This document shows, piece by piece, positions 22,547 through 34,300 of a stretch of DNA of 64,000 nucleotides. The notes below the pieces were generated by a model. It did no database searches. It was not told the origin of the DNA and was given only the letters and a program-made list of their open reading frames with translations. Origin of the DNA: Gigantopelta aegis (taxonomy: Eukaryota; Mollusca; Gastropoda; Neomphalida; Peltospiridae); assembly GCF_016097555.1 (NCBI RefSeq), contig NC_054702.1, positions 104,174,973 to 104,238,972 of the forward strand. The letters are read 5' to 3'. The position numbers and the translations under genes are program-made. The stretch's first letter is position 1. Each line of letters opens with the position of its first letter.

Positions 22547-24215
22547 TTTAGAGTCGCCCACGCACTTCAGTCTCAGATTCACTTGAAATATGTACTAAAT
22601 ATTCCAAACATCCACATGGGCTCTGTATTCCAAGCATTTGTTTTTTTTAGAAATGGTCATTTTGCTAACCGTCATCATTTCCGTGCTATATTTAAAGTCC
22701 CATTTTCTCAGAACATAATGTACATAGAAACATGAATTTGGTCAGTGCTTCGTCAGTGCTAAAATCATGCATAAATAAAAAATTAATTTCCTAAAAAAAG
22801 ACTACTATATGGACAATGAAATTTGGTACACAAACTATATACCATCAGCTATAAAATGAGACACGTTTTGGGATTTTAACAATCTACCCACTTTTTTTGG
22901 GGGGGGGGGGGGGTCATTGAAAAGACGCCCAAAACGATGCTTCCGATTTCAGAAGGATGTTGTTCCATAATTAATCAGCACATAGTTATAATATTTAATA
23001 TTTATTTAGAAAAAAGTTTAATGTGTGTAGGACTAGTGAATAGAACTGTTTTTATAAAATAAAATGGAATTTTAAAGATTTTTAAGTTGTCTCTAAGCAT
23101 TCAGTATCACTAATGAAAACTACCAGTCTGCTATATATCAAACATTTATATTTAATTCTTATACAAAATGTTAGCTTTCAAATATCAAATATTGAGATAT
23201 ATTTATTTCTAAAATACTTTCTTCGCACTTTATACTCCTTCACACACCTTTTCATAATACTTTCTTGTATCAATACTAATTCCGTACATAACATCTTCTC
23301 CTGTTTCTTTTTTTTTCCCTTCTTGGCCCCAGATAATAATAATTAAAAACAATTAATAATAATAATAAAAAAATATATCAACAACAATATACATAAAGTG
23401 TGTGGATTATATCTATTCGTGTGTATATATTTTGCCATTTATATGTATGTATGTATATAATACTGTGTATACCATATGAAATTTAAAAAATATTGTGAGA
23501 CAGTGAGCTCAGGGCACACCAACCCTAACACTGCCATTTTATATTCTGGGGACAATTTTTTTTTTTTTTGGGGGGGGGACGTAGTTAATAGTCTAAAACT
23601 CCTTTTCTTTAAGTTTCTATAATGCTTTCCATGCTAGCTACGGCCCTGGTTACACCTAATATGGTTTGCATAATGACCACTTCTTTAAACAAAATACTTG
23701 GAATACTGAGGCCATAATTCAGATTTATCCAAGTAGATGACAGGCATATTTGTTACAATTTTCATATGAATTTGAAACTGAAGTGCGTGGGGCAGTAGTT
23801 GATTTAAAATGGATCTGCAGTTTATTACACAGGATGGATCAAATAAATGCTTGATTTATAAAATCCTTTGAAAGCAGCAGAAAACACGCCGGGATAGAGC
23901 CTACATGCTGGTTAGGCTGGGTGCGGGCCAAATTCTTCCCAACTCTACTGCTCTGTGCATCGTCCATATACACGTCTGCCCAACGCCTGTCATGGCAACC
24001 ACTTTGTACCCAATCTTCTCCAGCTTATTCATAACAACACGGGGAGGATCGGCAACTTTGTACTCGGGGCTGTGTAAAAGAAATGGAAAAAAGAAAAGAA
24101 AGAAAGAACATGAATTATATACAACTATTTAAAAAAAATAAAAACAAAGCAAAATCAAACTAAACGTTTATATCTCCTTCCCCATTCTCTGTATGATCAT
24201 GGCGGGTTGTGATAT
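22547..24215. other. AT-rich spacer with homopolymers
   Basis: G-runs near 22900 and 23570 and AT-rich sequence; no gene seen. Confidence 0.45.
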
Positions 24216-24219
24216 AGAG

Positions 24220-24363
24220 AATAACACACGAATGGCCGTTAGATACTATTTATCGCACAACGAGTTGTTTTAAAATGTATCAAACGAGCGAAAGCGAGTT
24301 TGGTGCGTTTCTAAACAACGAGTTGTGAGATAAATGGTAACTAACGGACACGAATGTATTATT
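24220..24363. repeat. Palindromic foldback repeat (~144 bp)
   Basis: Two imperfect arms (ATTTATCGCACAACGAGTTG... against its inverted counterpart ending caacgagttgtgagataaat) meet at a centre gagcgaaagcgag. Outer arms (cgaatggccgttag / ctaacggacacgaatg) extend the symmetry. Half of the same unit recurs at 28572-28624, so it is a dispersed MITE-like repeat. Confidence 0.7.
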
Positions 24364-24389
24364 ATTATTCTTCTGAGTTCAAGCTATAG

Positions 24390-24980
24390 TTGATCATGTT
24401 TTAGATTTGAAGTCCTGTTGTGGTGATAAAAAACGCTGTCTCTGTCAAGTCTTCTTTAAAACCCCAACGCCTGACAGCCAGTGTTGCTCCGTCCGGACAG
24501 TGCTTTATCTTGGCTTCATGACAGAGCCACCTGTTGCTTGAGTGGGCCCCTTTGAGGCTGGAGACCCGGCACCATACCCACCTGGCTTTGGTCCAAGGGG
24601 ACGACACCACTTCGATATGTCCATCTGTTTCATGATCCCAGAGCTTGGTGCATGTACAGACATTTCCTTTGGGTTTTCACGCTAATGCTGATGCATAGCT
24701 TCTGTACTCTGAGACTTCAGTGGCCTTGGTTTGAGTTTGGAGTTTTCCTTTTCTTAAGAGAGTTTCCTTACTCGGATTCTGAGCCTCTCCAGCCTAGTTT
24801 TGATTTTGGAGTTTGCTTCTCCTAGACACTTGTCTTTCTTGACTCACGTCCTGTGTGTCCGGTTCATATTAGTCTAGTCTCTACCCTTTGACCAGTCCAG
24901 TTTGGGTGACCCTACCAGGAGCTGATGCTCTAGCTGGTATAGCTATCCAAGTCATTGAGACATGCAAGCTACCTCACCAC
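24390..24980 (-). repeat. Unclassified GC-balanced repeat relic
   Basis: The stretch differs from its AT-rich flanks. The minus strand has a short open frame (24610-24401) and sequence that looks to me like the 3' part of an invertebrate retroposed repeat. No enzyme motif can be identified. Confidence 0.3.
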
Positions 24981-25002
24981 GTCAAGGAATGGACCATGAG
25001 AT

Positions 25003-25320
25003 AGGTATTATTCTATTTCTTACATATCCTCAAAAACCAGGTTTTAAGCAAATTTTAACATCTTTTTCGACTAAACGTTATTTACAGACGTTGCCTTTGT
25101 AGTTAACGTACGCGTCACAGACATATGATTGTCAGGTTAACTATAAGTCACAATGTAATCGATTTCCATCGTGTAGTTTTTCATTGGATGTATGGAAGTT
25201 GTGACCTAGTCATCACCTAGGAGTAGCCAGTCGTATGTCGTGAAATTGTTAACACACATACATGTGTAAACAACCATGTGTTATCAAAAATAACGCATGG
25301 TGTTCTCACCAACGGGTCTG
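25003..25320 (+). repeat. Unclassified dispersed repeat, copy 1
   Basis: It shares, in order, ttctatttcttacatat, gttacagac/gtcacagac, tttttcattggatg, agccagtcgtatgt, gtgttatcaaaaataacg and gtgttctcaccaacgggt with 26900-27243. Identity is patchy, so the copies are old. Confidence 0.65.
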
Positions 25321-25751
25321 CAAAAAAAATTATTAATACGAGTTTTAAGTCCCTAGAATTCCTTATGATATCCTTATGTGGGGCGAATATGACCATCGTA
25401 AATTGAAATTATATTTGATATCAATCACGCAAATCACTAATAAATTGAAGTGAAATAGGATAAAGCATTGCTATACACATATGAATTGCTCACAAATTAT
25501 TTCCAAGTTGTTTTGATAGTGAGGCTCCAAGGTACTGCATGATTTCTAGGTCACTCATTTCATCACCAACCGTTGTTGGGCCCCTTTCCTGAAAAGACGA
25601 AATTTACTTTCATTTCAAAAGTTATTATTAACATAATAAGAAAACTGTTAGCACACACACTCTATATTATATAGTGTTGTGTGTATCATACCAATGTCAG
25701 ATCCAGGAATTTTAAAAGCTCCCGAAATTTTGTGAAATAAACAGACTCGGA

Positions 25752-25900
25752 CATAAGCTGGAGCAAAATCTCAAATTCGGGCAAAACTTATAGAGATACT
25801 GGGGCAAAATGTGCTAACCGGAGACCTTTTTACGCTTTATTTCTATCATTATATCCGTAAAATCAGTTGTAATTCATATTTTTAAACATGCGTAACGATG
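25752..25900 (+). repeat. Unclassified repeat pair, copy 1
   Basis: The phrase ggagcaaaatctcaaattc..gcaaaacttat..atact.gggcaaaatgt recurs in diverged form at 54173-54300. Both copies are close to long C-runs. Confidence 0.45.
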
Positions 25901-26899
25901 CCACCTCCCCCCCCCCCCCTTGTAAAAATGGAAAGCCATGCGCCTATGTATTCAAAGACTTGCTTTCATGGTAGTTTAACTTCAAACGGGCGAGAAGGGG
26001 GACATGGAACCCCTGTGACCCCCTTTTGGACCTGCCCGTCCCATCCCAAATGATGAATTCTGAATAATATATTTTAAATGTATGTATATTGACATATTTA
26101 CCCCATCCCTCAACAATGTGTGCGCAATGTCAGTTGATACATCTACCCTAGCCTCACACGTAGGATGAATGTTTATCTTTACCTATCCATGCACGTAAAA
26201 ATTTGGAGGAGATGGATGAGATTTTTGCTGAACTATTTTAAGTGGTGCGAAGGCATGCATCGAACAGCAATGCTAATCTTTAATTAGGCTAATGTATTTT
26301 TCGGTTTTTATTACAAAATGTATAGATACTAATACAAATAGCTACACAGACAGACAGACGGATGGATGGATGGGTGGCTGGCTAGATAGAAAGATAGTTA
26401 TAGGTAAATAAAAAGACAGCGATAAAAAAAAAGGAAGATAGTGACAGATAGATAAATTGTCTTGAAATCTTATGCTCCTCAAGTACTTTGACGGTCAACT
26501 CGCCCCAAACGGTTTAGTCAATTCGCCCCAAAAAAGTTACCAACTTCCCCCACTGTTTTGTCAACTCGCCCCAATGTTTGGTCAACTGATCTTATATTGG
26601 GTATGTCCTACTGTCGTATAAATAATAATATATTATTAATAATGACTATATACAGTATCTTATAATTATTCTCCCAATTTGTCTTGACTATTGGCATTTA
26701 CAAACTTAAGGTATTACAATAAACTGTGAAGCCTCCTTTTAAGTTGTCTGTACCCTTAATTATTTCCTTAATATACAAAAGAGATTGAAAGCAGTCTAGA
26801 CGGACGACCTTGTCTCGAGGATCACGGATGCTTATTGCACCAAACATAGTAGAAAGTTGCGACTTTTTGGTCACGCGCTGGAAGTAGGACACGAATATA

Positions 26900-27243
26900 G
26901 TATTCTATTTCTTACATATCTTCAGAAAACAGTTTTAATCAAATAAATTTACACGTCTTTTACAACTAAAACCTATGTACGGCCCTAGCGCTTATAGTTA
27001 ACTTATGCGTTACAGACAAGTCAATTTCAGGTTAACTTGTATGTCACATAGAGATCATTCGACCGTGCTTTTTTTTGTTGCTTTTTTCTTTTTTTCATTG
27101 GATGGTATAGCATTGGTGACCTTGTCATCACCTTGGAGCAGCCAGTCGTATGTCTTTAAGATATTATCGCACATATGTGTGTTAACACTATATGTGTTAT
27201 CAAAAATAACGAATAGTGTTCTCACCAACGGGTGTATAAGAAG
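26900..27243 (+). repeat. Unclassified dispersed repeat, copy 2
   Basis: Diverged copy of 25003-25320; see shared blocks there. Confidence 0.65.
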
Positions 27244-28175
27244 ACCAGTTTAATTTAATATAAGTGTCCATTGCTCCTGTTACTACAGTGACAATGACAG
27301 CTTTGAACTCCTAGTAAATGTTCTGGGGTCTAATGCATGAATCGAGACAATGACGTTGTCTCGGACTATTTGCGAACGCCGAAACTTTCACGTGAAAGTC
27401 AGAATGCATGAATGAAGACAAGCCAAAGTCTGGGACTACTGGAGGGACGAAATCGCTCGAATTTTGGTCCTGCTACAACCCAGGCGTAAATACAGTAGTC
27501 TCTGACAACCGGTTACATTCAGTATAGCTGACGTGTTTTATAGACTTGCGATTAGGGATAACTGAATTTATACCCACATTTTGGACGCATGGGCAATCCA
27601 GCATTTTGTAATAGGGGGAGGGGCCTCACAAAATTATAAAAAGGGCAATTTCGTTTTGTCGAAGGCAAATTATCCGACCTCCAAAAGAGTGCACGATCTT
27701 TATGCGGGTTTGGGGACATGTTCATCGGAAATTGTTGAAATAAAGATACCCAGAGACGTGTTTTCATAATAGTTGAGTGTTGTGCATTGTGGGTGATGAA
27801 TTTAAAAAGGGCACTTAAAACGGAAGCCCTCTGGACCCGCCAATGGGACGTATATAATGTCGATCAAATGTATCATAATTTTCTGTTGTACCAGTATATC
27901 ATTTATCAACTACATGTCAGTAGGAACCGGGGGCCTGTGACACCTGTGACACCTGTCTACCACCCGATAATTATTCAGAATTAATAGTGGGAGTACTTGT
28001 TTGTTAAAAGTCTTAAATACAGGTCTATAATTGTTTTATTATCAGTTATAACTTTAAATTATATTTTAACATTTTAACATTTTATTACCATAGTTGAATC
28101 GATAGTACCAATATCCGATGTCGGTCCTACACAGTGAGTCATACAAATCTTATTCGCGTAAAATAGAAGAAGAAA

Positions 28176-28362
28176 AAAGTTTTATTTAACGACACTCGAG
28201 CACTTTTGTTTATTAATCATCGGTTATTGCATGTCAAACATTTTGTAATGTTTTTCTAGTAGTCTTAAAGGAAACCCGCTGCATTTCCCCCACAGGACAG
28301 CACATACCACGGCTTTTGATATACCAGTCATGGTGTACTTGTTGTGACGGGGAATACCCCAA
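28176..28362 (-). repeat. Family B SINE, head truncated
   Basis: The plus strand reads ttttatttaacgacactcgag, ttattaatcatcggttattg, aggaaacccgctgcatt and tttgatataccagtcatggtg in order: a reversed family B body. The tRNA-like head is missing. Confidence 0.75.
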
Positions 28363-28571
28363 GCAGAATATGGATTTGAATAAAAAAATTATTTATTATT
28401 ATTTTGTATTTTTTTACTCCAACAGATCACAAGAATGTAGCTCATAACGTTACATCATTAGAAACTGATTTTATAAGACCAGAGTTGATTACAAACAATT
28501 TAAATTATGTTTATATATTCATATTTATATATGACCTCACATTTAATGTTTGACCCCCCCCCCCCACCCCA

Positions 28572-28624
28572 TTTATCGCCATCTATGTTTCACGAGTTGT
28601 TTTAAAATATATCTAACGAGCGAA
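28572..28624. repeat. Half copy of the 24.2-kb foldback repeat
   Basis: atttatcgcc..cgagttgttttaaaatatat..aacgagcgaa matches one arm of 24220-24363. Confidence 0.5.
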
Positions 28625-29558
28625 CGCGTCCAAACCTATTTGATTAAAATATATAAAAATAACAAAATATGTTCGTTAATCAGTGAATATGTTATGTAAT
28701 TGTTATAAATATATAAAACACGTGATCCCAGTGTTGTATGCTTTACTGTATATTATATAACGCATAAGTTGTTTTAAACTGAGGGGTGTATTCGATTGCC
28801 TTAATTCGATGTTACGTAAATGGGAAATTAAAAACAAAATTGGCGATTTACAGGTATGGTTTAATTGGCAGGCGCAACTCTGAGATTTTTAAATAGTGTG
28901 ACCCATAATCTTGTGATGGATTAAAAAAATTAATCACAATTATAAAGTAACAGACACACTAGTTTCTCTGATTTAAAACCCCAGCTTTCTTCATATTTTT
29001 TCACCTTATTAATAATTTGTGCTATAGTGCCACCATGGTTACCCACGATATTACCACAATAAATATTGTAGAGAGTAGTTCCATTATAAATACAAAATCA
29101 GTGTGATGTCAAAAACGTTTTCTATTATTTCTTGCAATGTTATAGTTTATATATTGGAGTGTTTCAGTGCAAGAAAATTCTTGGGATTTCCTACTTTATA
29201 AATAGAAATACAGCGAACGCTGTGACAATCGTGCTATTTAAGTCTCGAACTTCGTTGTCGTAGTCGCACGTCGGGTCCATGCATAGAAAACTGACGACGG
29301 CCAAAGTCTTGACGTATATAGTCCGGGACAATGACTTGTTTGAGACTTTCGGTTGTCTCGGTTCATGCATGAGACCCCTGGCGTGAAGTATGTTGCAAAT
29401 GTACTGTAAACATGAAGTGGGGCAAGCTGACCAACCACTGGGACGAGCTGACTAATCACTGGGACGAGTTGGTAACATTTTTGGGGCGAATTGACTAAAC
29501 AGTGTGGGGCGAGTTGGTAGGGGCGACTTGGTTTTTGGGGGAATTGACCTGCTTCCAT

Positions 29559-29654
29559 CTGACTAAGAGAACTAGACGGACATTCGGTTAGAGAGCGTGA
29601 TAACAGTTACTGTCCAAATGTCCGTTTAGCTCTCTTACCGTCAGAGTACTCGGG
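29559..29654. repeat. Hairpin module shared with the 59-60 kb inverted-repeat element
   Basis: It reads ctgactaagagaactagacg...ttagctctcttaccgtcag followed by agtactcggg. The same hairpin with the same GAGTACTC flank occurs at about 59345-59425, 60207-60288 and 62509-62589. Confidence 0.65.
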
Positions 29655-29659
29655 ATACG

Positions 29660-30507
29660 CTAAATGCAGCGATTAGCCGATCCAGAACCGTCCCAATGTC
29701 TGTATAGGCAAACACCAACATCTGCGTACGCGTATGGCCTCTAAGGCTTTAAAGCCTTTTTGTGCTTGACCTAATTTTTTTTCCCCACTGTACTTACCAA
29801 TTGTACTTGCGTACTAATCATAATGTATGGCATTGTATATAACGCACGTCTTGATAGATACTAACCAAAATAACACTATAAAGAGGTATACTTTGAGAGT
29901 ACTAATAAAATTTGAGCTAACTAACAGATTGTTTTCCATAAATTGATTCCGTGTGTGTAAAGGAAGGTGTTGTGTCCACTTTACGTATCGGCGGACAACG
30001 GATACAGCCTCGTATTCAGTGACAGTAAGCGACACTAACGTTCGCGAACTATTTGATTACCCGATGTGAAGCGCATTAGCTCGATGACTTTGTCGTTCGA
30101 GTGCTAACCGGTCGTTACCTACTTTCAACAATAGTTCGGTTAAATACATAGATGTTGTCGGATTTCTTCCTCTAGTGTGTCTTAGTGATTAGTATGTTTA
30201 ATCAATTTAATTTGTTATCGGCGAACTGGAAAATTATCAATGTAACATCAAACGTACCAGGTTGAAGCGGCTTCTCACGGGAAGCAAAAAAGTACCCACA
30301 AGGTACAACTTTGTATCTGTCTTGAACATTATTAATATTATTATTTATACCCGGAGAACGTACCCAAGACAGACTTGGTGGATTAAAAAGAGAAAATCGA
30401 AATTTCACTTTGCATATTCTATATATACATGTATGTATACATTTTTACGTTTATTTAAGTCTATAATAAGCAACTGTAAATTGATCTATCATTAAATATT
30501 ATTAATC

Positions 30508-30541
<34 letters not shown>

Positions 30542-30724
30542 GTAATAATATATTTTATAGCCGAAGTTTGTAAAAATTGTAAACATTACGTTGCTGGGAA
30601 AGATTTCAATATGTTTGTTCGTATTTTGCCCATTTATTTCTTCTTCTCGTCCCCTCCCCTCCTTTGATTTAGCCCAAACATAAATGTAAAAAAAAAACAC
30701 TGTAAAATAAATATTATATGGTTC

Positions 30725-30761
<37 letters not shown>

Positions 30762-30899
30762 TGTTTAAAGCATGCACATTCTGGGGCTTAGGTCCTACCA
30801 TACGACTTCATTCTAAACTTTAATGAGTATCCATAGAATATAATTTTATGTGGCAACGAAAAATTCAGTAGTACTTGTAGTCCGATTCGAACAGAACAG
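29660..30899. other. Intergenic, microsatellites (TAA)n and (TTA)n
   Basis: AAT/TAA repeats at about 30508-30550 and TTA repeats at 30727-30762; no gene seen. Confidence 0.5.
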
Positions 30900-30930
30900 A
30901 ACATTTTATTCCCTGTGCTTAGAGTTATTA

Positions 30931-30949
30931 GAGTTGTCTCCCTTATAAT
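30931..30949 (+). promoter_or_regulatory. Candidate promoter motif upstream of RMDN
   Basis: GAGTTGTCTCCCTTAT lies about 125 bp before the RMDN ATG. I have seen this type of motif repeatedly near mollusc gene starts. No transcription start can be fixed from sequence alone. Confidence 0.3.
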
Positions 30950-31071
30950 ATTGTGTTGACTTGGATTTATATAAGAGAGTCGGGAGATCTTGTCAAAATA
31001 GACGGAGGCGTTCTACCCCGGTTTTGACTTATAATATAATTGGGCTGGGTCTGCTAATATTCTTTTCCAAG

Positions 31072-31346
31072 ATGTCATTTAGTAAATCCTTTCTAGTAGG
31101 TATTGGAACAGGTTTGTTGTTTGGATCAGGAGTAACGATTTTGTGTATTCGCTTACAAAGAGTTGCAAGAGAGATGGACAGCTTGTCCAATGCCATTGCA
31201 GAACTGGCAACACAGATGTCTGTGCTTGCCGAACATTTATCGACACTCAGAGGATTTAAGCAAAGAAAAAAACGCAACGAATTTTATTCAGCAAGTAGTG
31301 GAGATGAAGATGAGATTTTTGAGGATGCAAATTTGTCGTTTATTTC
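31072..31346 (+). CDS. RMDN3: RMDN exon 1: anchor, coiled coil, FFAT-like motif
   Basis: Residues 1-91 plus two bases of codon 92. MSFSKSFLVGIGTG starts a hydrophobic stretch, then LQRVAREMDSLSNAIAEL is heptad-like, a basic KQRKKR precedes EFYSASS (31279-31299), and an acidic GDEDEIFED follows. The donor is GTAAGC at 31347. Confidence 0.93.
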
Positions 31347-34300
31347 GTAAGCTTTAACTTAATCGTCAATTTCATTTAACTTGCTTATTCTTACTAGAAA
31401 TAAAAGTCTAATCTATATCTGTTCTAGTTTATCAAGATAAAACTGAACATTATGTCAGGGCATACATTAAGTGAATACTTCCTACGTCAAAACTAACACT
31501 TCCTGATCCGCCAATAGAATATGACTGTATGGTCAGAGAGACCGAGAGGGTATCAGGTCGTTTCGCCCTTATTCCCGATCGCCCCATGTTGTTTCGCCCC
31601 GTGTCGTTTTGCACCCATACCGGGTCGTTTCGCCCTCATGTTTATGTTTGTGAATAATGAATAAATTTGTTTACGTGACTCTAGTTGCAAATCAGATATA
31701 GATTATCAATTTGTAACCCTTTATCAACCATAAACACCATTTATATGTATATGTTATTATGTGCAATAGTTTAAAGAACCCCTCCCCTCACACCATCCCA
31801 GTTCCTACGGGCCTGATGTATTTTATATTAATAAGTACAAAGACTAGCCTACACAATGATATTGTCGATAGGACATATTAGTTATAAAGTGCTTTGGGGT
31901 GTGTGTGTGGGGGGGGGGGGGACCGCTTTTTTGCAAATTTGCAAAATTGGCCTCTGTAATATCCATTGACGTGTCATGTTTACATCTATGCTGATGAAAT
32001 ATTAAAAGGTCCATTTGCTTCAGTTTACATTTAAAAAATGCTTGTTGTATGCTATATATGGCATTGTTGTTGTCCTTGTTATTAAAATAATGCGTATTTT
32101 GTTATTAAAATGTTTTAAAATAATGCGTGTTTTGTGCTTTTTTAAACAGGTTTTAACATAACATATCGATGTCTGTTCTCGTTACAGCCAGTTTAGGGCA
32201 AAATACATGCAATTTTCTGCTGTCTGCCATTTTGGTTTTTTATGGAATAATCTTATAGAGTGGTGAAAGACTAAAATATTAATATAAAATCAATGATCTC
32301 TAGTGGTATCTTTAAACAATCAAATAATATTAATAATAATAAAATAATATGACGTCATCACATTTGCATTTATATCATAACATGTTATTACATTCAACGG
32401 TTGTTAGATTAAGTCATATCCTTTCACCCCTCTTGTAGAATATTCTATAAAAAAGTCAAAATGGAAGCCAGCACAAAATTACATGCTTTTTGCCCTATGC
32501 GATCTCAGCGAAGTCGATACAGGTGACATGGTTATCATCTAGTATGTGGAATCCATGCCATTGTTTTTTTCAAGATTTCTGTCTGGACAAAATGTGGGTA
32601 AAATCTAACGAAAAATAAATTTGTTGTAGTTGTCCACATTTTGTTTCGGACCACCCCAATACATAGGGGCGAAACGACTCATAATGGAGGACGAAATGAC
32701 TCATTCTAAGGGTGAAATGACTCGGGGCGAACGGGAATAAGGGCGAAACGACTCGGGGGCGAATAGGAATAAGGGCGAAACGACTCGGGGGCGAATAGGA
32801 ATAAGGGCGAAACGACCCGGATTCGACCGAGAGAGACAGAGAGAGAGAATTGTTATTTTTTAAATCAGTATTTTGGTTTTAAACTAATAGTTTTAAATTT
32901 GGTTCACTTTAGGTATACAGTGTTTTTATAGTTATTTCATCTAGTATGTGGAATCCATGCCATTGTTTTTTTCAAGATTTCTGTCTGGACAAAATGTGGG
33001 TAAAATCTAACGAAAAATAAATTTGTTGTAGTTGTCCACATTTTGTTTCGGACCACCCCAATACATAGGGGCGAAACGACTCATAATGGAGGACGAAATG
33101 ACTCATTCTAAGGGTGAAATGACTCGGGGCGAACGGGAATAAGGGCGAAACGACTCGGGGGCGAATAGGAATAAGGGCGAAACGACTCGGGGGCGAATAG
33201 GAATAAGGGCGAAACGACCCGGATTCGACCGAGAGAGACAGAGAGAGAGAATTGTTATTTTTTAAATCAGTATTTTGGTTTTAAACTAATAGTTTTAAAT
33301 TTGGTTCACTTTAGGTATACAGTGTTTTTATAGTTATTTCATCAGTTAGAAATGACATTAATAATTACATTTCTGTAATTGTATTAATTGTATGTGATGT
33401 TGTTTTCAGTGGATATTGAGAAATAATCAGTATGGTATCGGGTAAAATTTACTCTTCATGGTTTTATTGTTATATCAGATGAAATAATATTTATTTTTTA
33501 TGTATTTTGTTTTTCAGAAGTGACTCAGACATATCAAAAGGATCAAAGAACAGATCAACTGAAGATAAGATCTTGGATACACATGTTTTATTCAACAAAG
33601 TAGAAAAGCTGTTTGAAGGTGATGAAAAGAATCAAGAAGAAGCTTTCCGTCTTCTGTCTCGAAGTGCACCACAGGTTTGCTCACATTCTTTATTATAATT
33701 CAGGGGTCGGAATTGGCAGAAGGTATTTCTTCATGCAGTGGATAATATAAGTTGTAGAAGCATCACGAGGGGTATATGGCTTTTTATGTACCCTCTGTGT
33801 GTTCTTTTACCCCGAGCCGAAGGCGAGGGGGTAAAAGAGCACACAGAGGGTACATAAAAAGCCATATACCCTGAGACATGCTTCTACAACGAATTTATCT
33901 TGCCGACATGTTAAACCATATAGCCAAATAAACAAAATAACGCCAGATAATAATTGTTAACAATTTATTAACGGAGCCGTACCACGCGGACGCGAACGAA
34001 ACCACTTGCCAGTGACGAAAAATAGTTCCATCGATAAACGACTTTTTAACTTCAAATGTTTGTAATACGAAATTGTCTGAAACAGATATTAATAAATAAT
34101 TTTTTTTTTTTTTTATCACAAATGTATGTAGTAAAAAAAATAAAAATATTTAAAAAACAACAAAAACCCCACAACTGTTGCTAATCGCGCATTAATACAA
34201 TAAAACCACGACCGTAATTAGGTGGCCGAGTTCAACATTGCAGCTTTTAAAAGTATTGAAATAGTGTATTTTATAGTAAAAATAAAATTAATTATGTATA

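Larger units (their letters stand above)
26493..29549. mobile_element. Element with subrepeat-array inverted ends (GGTCAACTCGCCCC type)
   Basis: The left end (26493-26585) carries five copies of a motif like GGTCAACTCGCCCC. The right end (29412-29549) carries the inverted motif several times, ending gggggaattgacc. The two blocks are inverted to each other, giving about 3.06 kb in all. The interior holds a dispersed repeat copy (26900-27243), a family B SINE and half a foldback, but no recognisable transposase, so it looks non-autonomous. No clear target duplication was seen. The superfamily is unknown. Confidence 0.55.
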
